A program made the translations under genes and the position numbers. DNA of 64,000 nt from an uncultured Prevotella sp. (GTDB lineage: Bacteria > Bacteroidota > Bacteroidia > Bacteroidales > Bacteroidaceae), in assembly GCA_900771975.1 (NCBI GenBank), contig CAAGPV010000068.1:1-64000 (forward strand), given 5' to 3'. Below are positions 8,117 through 17,521 of the stretch, piece after piece. The stretch's first letter is position 1. Each line of letters starts with the position of its first letter. Below the pieces are notes generated by a model, which made no database searches, was not told the DNA's origin, and saw only the letters and a list, made by a program, of their open reading frames with translations.

Positions 8117-10130
8117 CTATATAGGCTTTATAAAGTTGTTCTTGAGAGCGGAAAACTTCACCTTGTTGTAGACTATTATTTCCCTTTCCATCGACAATAC
8201 GGCCATTTGTAGTATCGGCAAGGCCATAATTGATAGTACGTAAAAGGTCTTTCTTCAAGTCCGCATCAAACACTGGAGTCATCACTTCAATTCGATTATT
8301 TAGATTACGAGGCATCCAGTCTGCCGAACCAAGAAAATAGCGAGGGTTTCCACCATTGGCAAAGATAAGTATACGAGAATGTTCAAGGTACCTGTCTATA
8401 ATACCTACACAACGTATATTCTCACTCAATCCTTTCACACCTGGCACAAGAGAACAATTGCCACGAATTAAAATCTCTATTTTTACACCAGCGGTTGATG
8501 CCTCATACAATTTTCTGACCACATCAACATCTGTAATGTGATTGATCTTTATTTTAACCCATGCCTCCTTTTTGGCTTTAGCATTGGCAATTTCGACATC
8601 CAAATAGCGCATAATACGCGTTTTCATCGAATTTGGAGAAACCATCAATTCGCGGAAACGCACCTGAGAGAAGGGGCGGTCTATAAAATCAAAAACCTTA
8701 GCCACCTCGTTGACAATACGGGGACGGGCGGTCATCATTAGATAATCGGTATAGATTTTTGCATTGCCCTCATGAAAATTTCCTGTTCCCACACACGCTA
8801 TATTTCCTTTTTTAGTTTCAAGCAGCAACAACTTTGAATGGATTTTCAATCCTTCAACACCAAAAATAACGTTAACCCCTTCTTCTTGCATACGTTTGCT
8901 CCACATAATGTTACTTTCCTCATCAAAGCGTGCAAGGAGTTCCACCACGGCCGTTACCTTTTTCCCATTGCGAGCAGCTGAAATCAAGCATTTCACCACC
9001 TTCGAGTCTTTTGCCAAGCGGTAAAGGGTAGTCTTGATAGACTTTACCTCGGGGCGTAACGCTGCTTCTTGCAAAACACGTATGTAACCGTCAAAACTGT
9101 GGTAAGGAACATGGATAAATCGGTCTTTTTCCCTGATTTCATCGAAAACGCTACGCTCTGATAGGAATTCCGGCTTCATAAGTCCCGGCCAACTTTCATA
9201 CTTCAGTTCCTTATGTCCGCACGAAGGGAACTTCATCAAGTCCTTGTGGTTCTGGTAACGTTCCGTGCCCAACAATATGTCCAGCTCGCGTACATTAAGT
9301 CTTCTCATGATTTTTTTCTGCAAGTCGTGAGGCATTTTGTTGTCATAAATTACACGAACAGGTTCACCCCGCTTGCGCGAATGAACCCCCTGAGCAATTC
9401 GTTCCATGGTGGAGTAGTCGGAATCGTTTTCAATATCCATTTCCGCATCTTTAGTAAACTTGAACGAATAGGCTTCATAACGACACTTCGGGCCACCTAT
9501 AAATATAAGCGGCAAGCAAAAACGGACGATATCATCGAGATACATCACGTTGTCATAGCCTTCTGAAGAAGGGATAATGATGAACCTGCCAAACACTCTG
9601 TCAGGAACTTTCACTATGGCATAACGTGTTTTGTCGCGGTCTATTTCATCCAACTTCACCACCAAATAGATGCGATTGTCTTCCAATACGCTAATGTTAT
9701 CAATCTCGCTTAGCCATATTGGACTGGTAGACCCGTTGAGCTTGTCATAAAAGAAGTGTTGTAACCACTGCTTTTGTTCATCATTCAATTGGGTTTCATT
9801 CAGCAATCTTATCTTATGATCCTCCAAGCGAGTGAACACTTCAGTTGTAGCGGTCGAATATTCCTGGCTAAAGTTGGCATTAAGCTGATTGATGAGCCTC
9901 AGTGTTTTCTTGATTTTGTTATGTTCCTTCTTTTTTAAAGTACCCGACTCTAAAACACGATTGAGTGATGCTACTCTAACACGGAAAAACTCATCAAGAT
10001 TGTTAGAATAGATACCTAAAAACGACAAACGTTCCAATAGAGGAACGCTTTCTTTTTCGGCTTCTTGCAAGATGCGGTGATTAAAGTACATCCAACTGAC
10101 ATCACGCTCTATATAATGGCTGCTTTCCAT
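8103..10130 (-). CDS. ppk: polyphosphate kinase 1
   Basis: Transfers the terminal phosphate of ATP onto polyphosphate, reversibly. At 675 residues the length is typical of PPK1. Visible motifs: the N-terminal ERDVSWMYFNHRIL; GLKIHSKLLLLE, holding the histidine that is phosphorylated in the family; GTGNFHEGNAKIYTD; and near the C-terminus FLGSADWMPRNL followed by RIEVMTPV. Because the active-site motifs are intact the enzyme should be functional. It follows the leucine-rich-repeat gene by 56 bases and overlaps ppx by 14 bases, forming the operon LRR-ppk-ppx, whose promoter carries the candidate Pho box at 10839-10867. Confidence 0.96.
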   Translation of the reverse strand: MESSHYIERDVSWMYFNHRILQEAEKESVPLLERLSFLGIYSNNLDEFFRVRVASLNRVLESGTLKKKEHNKIKKTLRLINQLNANFSQEYSTATTEVFTRLEDHKIRLLNETQLNDEQKQWLQHFFYDKLNGSTSPIWLSEIDNISVLEDNRIYLVVKLDEIDRDKTRYAIVKVPDRVFGRFIIIPSSEGYDNVMYLDDIVRFCLPLIFIGGPKCRYEAYSFKFTKDAEMDIENDSDYSTMERIAQGVHSRKRGEPVRVIYDNKMPHDLQKKIMRRLNVRELDILLGTERYQNHKDLMKFPSCGHKELKYESWPGLMKPEFLSERSVFDEIREKDRFIHVPYHSFDGYIRVLQEAALRPEVKSIKTTLYRLAKDSKVVKCLISAARNGKKVTAVVELLARFDEESNIMWSKRMQEEGVNVIFGVEGLKIHSKLLLLETKKGNIACVGTGNFHEGNAKIYTDYLMMTARPRIVNEVAKVFDFIDRPFSQVRFRELMVSPNSMKTRIMRYLDVEIANAKAKKEAWVKIKINHITDVDVVRKLYEASTAGVKIEILIRGNCSLVPGVKGLSENIRCVGIIDRYLEHSRILIFANGGNPRYFLGSADWMPRNLNNRIEVMTPVFDADLKKDLLRTINYGLADTTNGRIVDGKGNNSLQQGEVFRSQEQLYKAYIDEQK

Positions 10131-10186
10131 ATCGGTTATTGATTATGCTTTTTGTTGTTTATTGCAAATAATTACGATAAAACCGT

Positions 10187-10783
10187 TTATTTTTTGGTCT
10201 GTAAGGGTTGAGATTCTTTCTTGGTTTCTGGTTCACGTTCTATCACCAACAAGTCGGGGTCGTCTACAATATGCAGTTCTTTTTTGAATTTTTCAGCAGT
10301 CCCTATTGGCACATTCAATATCCTGAGATTTTCACAACCTATAAAGGTTCTACGACCCAAGTGTTCTGGCAAGCCTTTAAACACCACTTCCTTGAGCTTA
10401 TCACATTCGGCAAAAGAGAAACCATACACTCCTTTCACGGATGCAGGAATGGTGATAGATTCCAAATTACTGCATTCCGAGAACGAATCACGCTCTATTT
10501 TGGTAACACTGGCAGGTATTGAAACTTTTTTCAGTTGGTCGTGCTGGGTGAATGCCATACGTCCTATCGTTTTCACTCCATCTGGAATTGTGAATTCCTC
10601 CTCATTCAGTAAATAATAAATTAAGGTATCCATGTCTGCAGTATAAACCGCTTTTCCGTCAAATTCAAACTTGTCGCTGTTCACTTTCTGCAAAGCAAGG
10701 TTTAAAACGAGGTTTTCAAACTTACTTTTCTTCTTGGTTGAAGCTTTCAACAATTCCAAGATAGCTTTTTTCTCTTCCTTCAT
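10187..10783 (-). CDS. leucine-rich repeat (BspA-like, LRR_5) protein, first gene of the ppk-ppx operon
   Basis: A 198-residue protein with no signal peptide or membrane segment, so probably cytoplasmic. Residues about 70-165 hold four LRR_5-type repeats of the pattern seen in TIPDGVKTIGRMAF, SIPASVTKIERDSF, TIPASVKGVYGFSF and the following unit ending GRRTFIGC. The N-terminal 60 residues and C-terminal 30 are charged. Most BspA-like proteins are surface proteins; an intracellular one leading a polyphosphate operon is unusual. Repeats of this kind usually bind proteins, so a regulator or scaffold for Ppk/Ppx is conceivable, but nothing in the sequence shows that. The start is set by the promoter 26 bases upstream. 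Confidence 0.8.
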   Translation of the reverse strand: MKEEKKAILELLKASTKKKSKFENLVLNLALQKVNSDKFEFDGKAVYTADMDTLIYYLLNEEEFTIPDGVKTIGRMAFTQHDQLKKVSIPASVTKIERDSFSECSNLESITIPASVKGVYGFSFAECDKLKEVVFKGLPEHLGRRTFIGCENLRILNVPIGTAEKFKKELHIVDDPDLLVIEREPETKKESQPLQTKK

Positions 10784-10808
10784 ATACAGGTCATTTAATA
10801 AATCGGTG

Positions 10809-10867
10809 CAAAGTTACTCACTATCTCTGTCTTACTCGTTACAATCCTGTTAAGGTGTTATTACAGA
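10809..10867 (-). promoter_or_regulatory. promoter and candidate Pho box of the LRR-ppk-ppx operon
   Basis: -7 box TAACTTTG on the minus strand at 10816-10809. TGTAA in gene orientation (plus TTACA) occurs at 10839 and 10861, with a weaker TTAAG at 10850 between them, so offsets from the -7 box are 23, 34 and 45. This is the same set of offsets as at the phosphate permease promoter. Confidence 0.7.
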
Positions 10868-10874
10868 CATATGA

Positions 10875-10931
10875 TGTAACATCATTGTAACACCTGTGTC
10901 TTAAAAAGGAAATATAAAAAAGCCACTTTTG
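10875..10931 (+). promoter_or_regulatory. promoter and candidate Pho box of the porin gene
   Basis: TGTAAC at 10875 and 10886 (11 bp apart), then TGTCT at 10897. The -7 box is the near-consensus CACTTTTG at 10924-10931. Measured from the 3' end of each repeat to the first base of the -7 box, the offsets are 45, 34 and 23, matching the two minus-strand promoters. The region is shared back-to-back with the ppk operon promoter. Confidence 0.65.
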
Positions 10932-10965
10932 CAGCGAAAAAGTACAATACACAAATAGAACAGAA

Positions 10966-11997
10966 ATGAATAAACGAGTTTTGGCCCTCGCCACCATTGC
11001 GACTTTCATATTTGAAAGCTATGCCCAGCAAGCAAACACCATCCCTACCCCACAAGTACATGGTACGCTACGAGGCAAATACGAATATCAACCAGAAGAC
11101 AAAAAAGGGCGATTTGAAGTGCGTACAGCCCGCGTAAGTTTCGACGGTAACGTTTCTCCGGTTGTAAGCTATAAGGCCGAGATCGACCTTTGCGACGAAG
11201 GGAAAATCAAGATGTTGGATGCCTACACCCGAATCAAGCCATTTGACGGTTTTCAATTTACCATTGGCCAAGAACGCGTACCGTTCACCATCGATGCACA
11301 CCGTTCTCCCCATCAGCAATATTTCGCCAATCGTTCGTTCATTGCCAAACAGGTTGGAAACGTTCGAGATGTTGGTGCTGAAGTGGGCTATCAGTTTCGG
11401 GTTGGATTTCCCGTCAACATACGTGCCGGACTCTTCAACGGTTCTGGCTTAACCAACCAAAAAGACTTTTGGACCAATAACATCAACTTCTCTGCCAAAG
11501 CTGAATTATTTCCATTGCCTGGCTGGAACGTCACTTTGTCACTCCAGAAAATCAAGCCCGACAACGTGTCTATAATGATGTATGATGCGGGCACTTACTA
11601 TCATGCCAACGGCTGGCATGCTGAAGTGGAATATCTGTTCAAACACTATGCGAACAATGCCTACAAGAATGTGCACGCCGTTGACGCTTTTGTTTGCTAC
11701 GATATTCCCTTACGTACAAAACTGTTTACAAAGGTATCTCCGCTCGTACGCTACGACTTTATGACCGACCACAGTGATGGAATGCGCTATATTGACGGAA
11801 AAACAAACGAAAGCGGTACTCTCGTCACCAACGACTATCAGCGCCAACGCTTGACAGGTGGTCTCACATTCAGCTTTGACAAGCCCTTCATTTCGGACAT
11901 TCGCATCAACTACGAAAAATATTTCTATCGTAATGACGGCATCCCAAAACCTTCTGAAAAGGACAAGTTTGTGATTGAATTCATGACACGTTTCTAA
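10966..11997 (+). CDS. OprP/OprO-type phosphate-selective porin family protein
   Basis: Predicted outer-membrane beta-barrel. A signal peptide ends near FESYAQQ. The rest alternates polar and aromatic residues and ends in a terminal strand KFVIEFMTRF with C-terminal Phe. Internal features typical of the O/P porin family include RTARVSFDGNVSPVVSYKAEIDL, here split between residues about 47-67, and the strand with FTIGQERVPFTID. It is 343 residues, shorter than Pseudomonas OprP, as is common in Bacteroidetes. It is transcribed away from LRR-ppk-ppx from a shared regulatory region with 11-bp repeats and ends in a strong terminator. Selectivity for phosphate or polyphosphate is inferred from family name and context only; the arginine ladder of OprP cannot be verified here. 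Confidence 0.85.
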   Translation: MNKRVLALATIATFIFESYAQQANTIPTPQVHGTLRGKYEYQPEDKKGRFEVRTARVSFDGNVSPVVSYKAEIDLCDEGKIKMLDAYTRIKPFDGFQFTIGQERVPFTIDAHRSPHQQYFANRSFIAKQVGNVRDVGAEVGYQFRVGFPVNIRAGLFNGSGLTNQKDFWTNNINFSAKAELFPLPGWNVTLSLQKIKPDNVSIMMYDAGTYYHANGWHAEVEYLFKHYANNAYKNVHAVDAFVCYDIPLRTKLFTKVSPLVRYDFMTDHSDGMRYIDGKTNESGTLVTNDYQRQRLTGGLTFSFDKPFISDIRINYEKYFYRNDGIPKPSEKDKFVIEFMTRF

Positions 11998-12031
11998 CTA
12001 TCTCTCACACATATACTTTCTTTTACAAATG

Positions 12032-12082
12032 TAGCGCAAGCTGGTGAAATTGTTTCTACCATGCTTGCGCTACTCTTTTTTT
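12032..12082 (+). terminator. terminator of the porin gene
   Basis: Perfect 10-bp arms TAGCGCAAGC (12032-12041) and GCTTGCGCTA (12063-12072), followed by CTC and seven T. It lies in the convergent gap between the porin gene and the OmpA-like gene and could also stop transcription from the other side, though no T-run follows there. Confidence 0.88.
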
Positions 12083-12105
12083 CTATGTATGTACGACTTG
12101 TGTCT

Positions 12106-12951
12106 TTATTTCTTGTCTTCGTCCGGAGCTTTATCTATAAGATCCATAAACTGGTCAAGTTTAGGAGTAATGATGATTTGGGTACGACGGTTGCGTTGTT
12201 TGTGCAAATCGCTGTCGTTGGCTACAAGCGGATTATACTCACCACGACCTCCGGCTGTAAGGCGTTTGGGGTTTACACCATAATGAGTTTGCAGATATTG
12301 CACAACACTTGAGGCGCGAAGACAAGACAAGTCCCAGTTGTTGCGAATGTTTTCACGGCTGATAGGAACATTATCGGTATTGCCCTCTACAAGCACATCA
12401 TAGTCGTTATAGTCCATGATAATTTTAGCTATCTTCGAAAGCGTTTCTGCAGCCCTGTCGTTAATCTCGTAGGAGCCACTCTTATAGAGCATATTGTCAG
12501 CCAACGAAATATAGACAACACCTTTCAGTACCTGCACATCCACCTCTTTCAGTTCTTCTTTCGAGAGAGAACGTGTGAGGTTGTTTGTCAATACAAGGTT
12601 GAGCGAATCGCTCTTTGATTTCACTTCAACCAAGTGACGAATGTATTGGTTCGACTCGTTGATTTGGTCAACCAGCTTCTCAATGCTAATATTGTTCTGG
12701 TTGGCATTGGTCAAGCTCTTGTCCAACGAGCCCTGTAAAGCCTCAGCACTTGCCTTTGCCTGTGCCAACTGGTCTTCAAGACTCTTGATACGGGCGTTAT
12801 TGGCCGCTATGGTTTCTTTTGCCGACTGATAATCTGTGGTGAGTTGTCTGTTCTCGTTTTGGCAGTTTTGCAGGTCTTTCTTACTTGCACAACCTGTCAT
12901 AAATAAGCAGCTTACTGCCAATGCTGCCACAAAGAGATGTTTATTTGTCAT
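12106..12951 (-). CDS. OmpA-family lipoprotein with coiled coil
   Basis: Predicted lipoprotein that ties the outer membrane to peptidoglycan. The N-terminus ends in a lipobox-like MTGC followed by ASKKD. Residues about 25-110 are rich in Q, N, A and K with heptad character (a coiled coil with LEDQLAQAKASAEAL). Residues about 145-275 form the OmpA C-terminal domain, with VEGNTDNVPIS, the NWDLSCLRASSVVQYL helix, and RNRRTQIIITPK. The architecture (lipobox, coiled coil, OmpA) is common in Bacteroidetes and has no beta-barrel. It is monocistronic, with a -7 box TAACTTTG at 12987-12994. Confidence 0.9.
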   Translation of the reverse strand: MTNKHLFVAALAVSCLFMTGCASKKDLQNCQNENRQLTTDYQSAKETIAANNARIKSLEDQLAQAKASAEALQGSLDKSLTNANQNNISIEKLVDQINESNQYIRHLVEVKSKSDSLNLVLTNNLTRSLSKEELKEVDVQVLKGVVYISLADNMLYKSGSYEINDRAAETLSKIAKIIMDYNDYDVLVEGNTDNVPISRENIRNNWDLSCLRASSVVQYLQTHYGVNPKRLTAGGRGEYNPLVANDSDLHKQRNRRTQIIITPKLDQFMDLIDKAPDEDKK

Positions 12952-12986
12952 ATTTGTCCTGTTTAAGGGGTTGATATTCTTTTTTG

Positions 12987-12994
12987 CAAAGTTA
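12987..12994 (-). promoter_or_regulatory. -7 box of the OmpA-like gene
   Basis: TAACTTTG on the minus strand, 36 bases before the start codon. The intergenic stretch 12952-13256 otherwise holds only the purL promoter and AT-rich sequence. Confidence 0.6.
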
Positions 12995-13157
12995 TGATTA
13001 TGACTGCAAAAACGACCATTTGTAGAATGTGTTTAGGGAATTTTAACCTCTCAACGATACCTATTATTTTCTGTTAACAAGCGCAACTCCCCCGCCAAGC
13101 CTTCTGACATCTTTCCTCATATCCAATTGAACAGATATCAAAAAGCAAAGTTTTTAT

Positions 13158-13189
13158 TTGTGCATATTACGAAATAGCCGTACCTTTGC
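13158..13189 (+). promoter_or_regulatory. promoter of purL
   Basis: TTTG at 13158-13161, 20-base spacer, TACCTTTG at 13182-13189: a full-consensus Bacteroidetes promoter. The untranslated leader would be about 60 bases; I see no riboswitch-like fold in it. Confidence 0.8.
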
Positions 13190-13256
13190 AACACGAGTCC
13201 TGCGCTAATATGCGCTGTTATTTACGTAATATTACACCTATTTAATATAATAGACT

Positions 13257-16200
13257 ATGATTCTTTTCTTCAAAACCCAGTCGAAGAGCGTGATTGCCAC
13301 CGAAGCAGACCACAAGCTCTCCGAAGGAGAAATTAGCGAACTGAGTTGGTTATATGGCGAAGCCAAACCTTTGGCCGAGCAACAACTTTCGGGCTACTTT
13401 GTCGGCCCTCGCCGAGAAATGATTACGCCTTGGAGTACAAATGCCGTTGAAATAACCCAAAACATGGGAATCAACGGCATTTTGCGTATTGAGGAGTACT
13501 TCCCTGTCAGTTCAAAGGATGCCGATTACGACCCAATGCTTCAACGTCTGTATGACGGTCTTGACCAATCGGTGTTTACCGTCAACCATTCTCCCGAGCC
13601 CATCAAGCCTGTCAAGGACCTTGAAAAGTTCAACGAAGAAGAAGGCCTCGCCCTTTCTCCAGAAGAAATGGAATATCTCCACAAGATAGAAAAAGCCAAT
13701 GGGCGCCCTCTCACCGACTCCGAGATATTCGGATTTGCACAAATCAACTCTGAACATTGCCGTCATAAGATTTTTGGCGGAACATTCATTATTGACGGAG
13801 AGGAAAAAGAAAGTTCCCTATTCAACCTTATCAAGAAAACAACCAAGGAACATCCCGGAAAAATTCTCTCTGCCTATAAGGATAACGTTGCCTTTGCTCA
13901 AGGGCCTGTAATAGAGCAGTTTGCTCCTGCAGACCAAAGCAAGAGCGACTATTTCCGTGTAAAAGACATCGAAAGCGTTATCTCGCTAAAGGCCGAAACC
14001 CATAATTTCCCAACCACCGTCGAGCCGTTTAACGGTGCTGCCACCGGTACCGGCGGTGAAATCCGCGACCGTATGGGTGGAGGCGTTGGCTCTTGGCCTA
14101 TTGCCGGTACGGCTGTTTATATGACTGCTTATCCCCGCTTGGACGGAGGACGCAGTTGGGAAAACATTCTTCCAGTGCGCAAATGGCTCTACCAAACGCC
14201 AGAACAAATCTTGATAAAAGCCTCGAATGGTGCTTCCGACTTTGGCAACAAGTTTGGCCAGCCTCTTATCACAGGTTCGTTACTTACCTTTGAGCACCAA
14301 GAGAATGGCGAAAAATATGCTTACGACAAGGTCATCATGTTGGCAGGAGGCGTAGGATATGGTACCAAACGCGACTGTCTGAAGAAAGAGCCGCAAAAAG
14401 GCAACAAGATTGTAGTGGTAGGTGGAGACAACTATCGCATCGGATTGGGTGGCGGTTCTGTTTCTTCGGTTGATACCGGACGCTATTCCAACGGCATTGA
14501 GCTCAACGCTGTACAACGTGCCAACCCAGAAATGCAGAAACGTGCCTACAATCTTGTACGCGCATTGGTGGAAGAAGACAACAACCCCGTTGTGTCTATA
14601 CACGACCACGGGTCGGCAGGTCACCTCAACTGCTTGTCCGAGTTGGTAGAAGAATGCGGTGGCGAAATAGACATGACAAAGCTTCCTATTGGCGACAAGA
14701 CGCTAAGTGCAAAAGAAATTATCGCTAATGAGAGTCAAGAGCGAATGGGACTGCTCATCGACGAAAAGCATCTTGAGCACGTGCGCAAGATTGCCGAGCG
14801 CGAGCGTGCCCCTATGTATGTCGTTGGAGAAACCACGGGCGATGCTCATTTCTCGTTTGTACAAGGCGACGGAGTAAAGCCTTTCGATCTCGACGTAGCA
14901 CAGATGTTCGGCCATTCGCCCAAAACCATTATGCGCGATGAAACCGTTGAACGCCATTATGAGAATGTTTCCTACTCACAAGACCAGTTGGACACCTATC
15001 TCAACAATGTTCTACAGTTGGAAGCTGTGGCTTGTAAAGACTGGCTGACCAACAAGGTCGACCGTTCGGTCACGGGCAAAGTAGCACGTCAGCAATGCCA
15101 AGGAGAAATTCAGTTGCCACTTTCCGACTGTGGTGTAGTAGCTCTCGACTATCGTGGTCACAAGGGCATTGCCACTGCATTGGGCCATGCACCACAAGCT
15201 GGATTGGCAAGTCCCGAAGCCGGAAGTGTGCTTTCGGTGGCAGAATCGCTTACCAACATCGTTTGGGCACCACTTGCCGACGGCATGACAAGCCTCAGCC
15301 TGTCGGCTAACTGGATGTGGCCATGCCGTAGCCAAAAGGGTGAAGACGCCCGGCTCTATGCTGCCGTACAGGCCTTGTCCGACTTCTGTTGCGCTATTGG
15401 AGTGAATGTTCCTACTGGAAAAGACTCTCTCTCGCTTAGCCAGCAATATCCAAACGGAGAAAAAATTATCTCTCCGGGCACTGTTATCGTAACCAGTGGC
15501 GGTGAAGTCAGCGATATCCGCAAAGTTGTTTCCCCTGTCTTGGTCAACGACAAGAACGCCAGTATCTATCATATAGACTTCAGTTTTGACGAACAACGCT
15601 TGGGCGGATCGGCTTTTGCCCAAAGTTTAGGCAAAGTTGGCGATGATGTTCCTACCGTAAAGAGGCCCGACTACTTTGTTGATTGCTTCAATGCCGTTCA
15701 GGAATTGATCAGCCGTGGCTGGATAATGGCAGGACATGACATCAGCGCAGGAGGCTTGATTACCACCTTACTCGAAATGACTTTTGCCAACAAGACTGGA
15801 GGCCTACACGTCAACCTGCACGATTTGCACAGCGAAGACCTTGTAAAAGCTCTCTTTGCCGAGAACCCTGGTGTGGTTATTGAAGTGAGCGATGAGCACA
15901 AAGCAGAACTTGCCAAGTTCTTTGAAGAACGGGGTATCGCCTTTGCCAAGATTGGTTATTCTACCCCCGAAACCCGCACCATTGTTGTAAAGAACGGCGA
16001 AAAAGAACACACTTTCGACATCGACAGTCTGCGCGACACATGGTACAAGACATCTTACCTTTTGGACGAGAAGCAAAGTATGAACGGAATGGCCCGTGAA
16101 CGTTTTGCCAACTATAAGCATCAACCTCTCGAAATGAAGTTTAACGACAACTTTAAAGGTTCACTCGCACAGTATGGCATCAGTGCTGACCGCCGCAAAG

Positions 16201-16961
16201 CTACTGGCATAAAGGCTGCCATCATTCGGGAAAAAGGCACCAACGGTGAGCGCGAAATGGCTTACTCGCTCTATTTGGCTGGCTTCGACGTAAAAGATGT
16301 GATGATGACCGACCTTATCAGCGGGCGCGAAACACTTGAAGACATCAACATGATTGTCTTCTGCGGTGGTTTCTCCAACTCTGACGTGCTCGGTTCTGCC
16401 AAAGGATGGGCAGGTGCCTTCCTCTACAACCCAAAGGCCAAAGAAGCCCTTGACAAGTTCTATGCACGCAAGGACACCCTGTCGCTCGGCATCTGCAACG
16501 GCTGTCAGCTCATGGTTGAGCTCAACCTCATCAACCCTGAACATGAACATCGTTCTCATCTTGTGCACAACGTAAGCCACAAGTTCGAGAGCCAGTTCCT
16601 CGGAGTAACAATACCTGAGAACAAGAGCGTGATGTTCGGATCGCTCAGTGGCAACAAGTTGGGCTTGTGGGTTGCCCATGGTGAAGGTCGCTTCACGCTT
16701 CCAGAAACTGAAGATAGCTATCAGATTGTTGCCAAATACAACTATTCTGAATATCCTGGCAACCCCAACGGTTCTGATTACAACGTAGCAGGCATCTGCA
16801 GCAAAGACGGTCGTCATCTTGCCATGATGCCACACTTGGAGCGTGCCATCTTCCCTTGGCAACAAGCCTGGTACCCTCTCAACCGCAAAAACGACGAAGT
16901 TACGCCATGGATAGAGGCATTTGTCAACGCCCGCAAGTGGATAGAAACTAACAAGCAATGA
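13257..16961 (+). CDS. purL: phosphoribosylformylglycinamidine synthase
   Basis: Converts FGAR to FGAM with ATP and glutamine in purine synthesis. At 1234 residues it is the large single-chain form carrying both synthase and glutaminase. Seen in order: an N-terminal PurS-like part; the first AIRS-like half with FAQINSEHCRHKIFGG and the glycine-rich ETHNFPTTVEPFNGAATGTGG stretch (about residues 245-265); the second half with PTGKDSLSLSQ; and a C-terminal class I amidotransferase with nucleophile Cys in LGICNGCQLM and later HGEGRF and MMPHLERAIFP. The start ATG follows the promoter by about 65 bases. Its stop codon overlaps the next gene by four bases, so the chromate-type genes are cotranscribed. 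Confidence 0.97.
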   Translation: MILFFKTQSKSVIATEADHKLSEGEISELSWLYGEAKPLAEQQLSGYFVGPRREMITPWSTNAVEITQNMGINGILRIEEYFPVSSKDADYDPMLQRLYDGLDQSVFTVNHSPEPIKPVKDLEKFNEEEGLALSPEEMEYLHKIEKANGRPLTDSEIFGFAQINSEHCRHKIFGGTFIIDGEEKESSLFNLIKKTTKEHPGKILSAYKDNVAFAQGPVIEQFAPADQSKSDYFRVKDIESVISLKAETHNFPTTVEPFNGAATGTGGEIRDRMGGGVGSWPIAGTAVYMTAYPRLDGGRSWENILPVRKWLYQTPEQILIKASNGASDFGNKFGQPLITGSLLTFEHQENGEKYAYDKVIMLAGGVGYGTKRDCLKKEPQKGNKIVVVGGDNYRIGLGGGSVSSVDTGRYSNGIELNAVQRANPEMQKRAYNLVRALVEEDNNPVVSIHDHGSAGHLNCLSELVEECGGEIDMTKLPIGDKTLSAKEIIANESQERMGLLIDEKHLEHVRKIAERERAPMYVVGETTGDAHFSFVQGDGVKPFDLDVAQMFGHSPKTIMRDETVERHYENVSYSQDQLDTYLNNVLQLEAVACKDWLTNKVDRSVTGKVARQQCQGEIQLPLSDCGVVALDYRGHKGIATALGHAPQAGLASPEAGSVLSVAESLTNIVWAPLADGMTSLSLSANWMWPCRSQKGEDARLYAAVQALSDFCCAIGVNVPTGKDSLSLSQQYPNGEKIISPGTVIVTSGGEVSDIRKVVSPVLVNDKNASIYHIDFSFDEQRLGGSAFAQSLGKVGDDVPTVKRPDYFVDCFNAVQELISRGWIMAGHDISAGGLITTLLEMTFANKTGGLHVNLHDLHSEDLVKALFAENPGVVIEVSDEHKAELAKFFEERGIAFAKIGYSTPETRTIVVKNGEKEHTFDIDSLRDTWYKTSYLLDEKQSMNGMARERFANYKHQPLEMKFNDNFKGSLAQYGISADRRKATGIKAAIIREKGTNGEREMAYSLYLAGFDVKDVMMTDLISGRETLEDINMIVFCGGFSNSDVLGSAKGWAGAFLYNPKAKEALDKFYARKDTLSLGICNGCQLMVELNLINPEHEHRSHLVHNVSHKFESQFLGVTIPENKSVMFGSLSGNKLGLWVAHGEGRFTLPETEDSYQIVAKYNYSEYPGNPNGSDYNVAGICSKDGRHLAMMPHLERAIFPWQQAWYPLNRKNDEVTPWIEAFVNARKWIETNKQ

Positions 16962-17521
16962 ACTTTTACTGGACGGCTTTCCGTACCTTCTTCAAGATTG
17001 GCGCATTCACCCTTGGTGGTGGATACGCCATGATACCCATTATAGAAGCCGAGATAGTAGACAAATACAAGTGGATTAGCAAGGAAGACTTTATCGACCT
17101 CATAGCGGTGGCCCAAAGTTGTCCTGGCGTATTTGCTGCCAACATCAGCATCTTCATAGGGTACAAGCTGCGCAAGACGCGGGGAGCGTTGTGCACATGC
17201 TTAGGCGCTGTGTTGCCTTCGTTCCTCATTATCTTGCTCATAGCGATGTTTTTCCACCAGTTTATGGATGTGCCATGGATTGCAGCCATGTTCCGGGGCA
17301 TTCGTCCAGCCGTGGTGGCACTGATTGCCGCTCCAACTTTCAAATTGGCAAAAAGTGCAAAAATCAATCTCTCCACTTGTTGGATACCCATTGTTTCGGC
17401 ATTGCTCATATGGGCCTTGCACGTTAACCCCATCTACATTATTCTTGCCGCAGGCATAGGAGGATATATGTATGGATGTTGGCTCAAGCCTAACAATAAA
17501 CGAAAGGATGGTAACGCATGA
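16958..17521 (+). CDS. chromate transporter family protein, first half-size subunit
   Basis: A 187-residue membrane protein matching one half of the ChrA (CHR) family: FFKIGAFTLGGGYAMIPIIEAEIVDK at the N-terminus (split here as a glycine-rich GAFTLGGGYAM motif with following acidic helix), then AQSCPGVFAANISIFIGY and the FRGIRPAVVALI segment. Short CHR proteins work in pairs, and the partner gene follows with a four-base ATGA overlap. The start also overlaps the purL stop by four bases. The family name comes from chromate efflux in Proteobacteria; the natural substrate in this organism is unknown. Confidence 0.9.
   Translation: MNFYWTAFRTFFKIGAFTLGGGYAMIPIIEAEIVDKYKWISKEDFIDLIAVAQSCPGVFAANISIFIGYKLRKTRGALCTCLGAVLPSFLIILLIAMFFHQFMDVPWIAAMFRGIRPAVVALIAAPTFKLAKSAKINLSTCWIPIVSALLIWALHVNPIYIILAAGIGGYMYGCWLKPNNKRKDGNA

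Noticed and set aside
16161..16958. 265-codon open frame on the strand opposite purL
   Set aside because: It lies wholly inside purL, has no promoter or family resemblance, and reflects codon bias of the sense gene. The same holds for other long frames inside purL.
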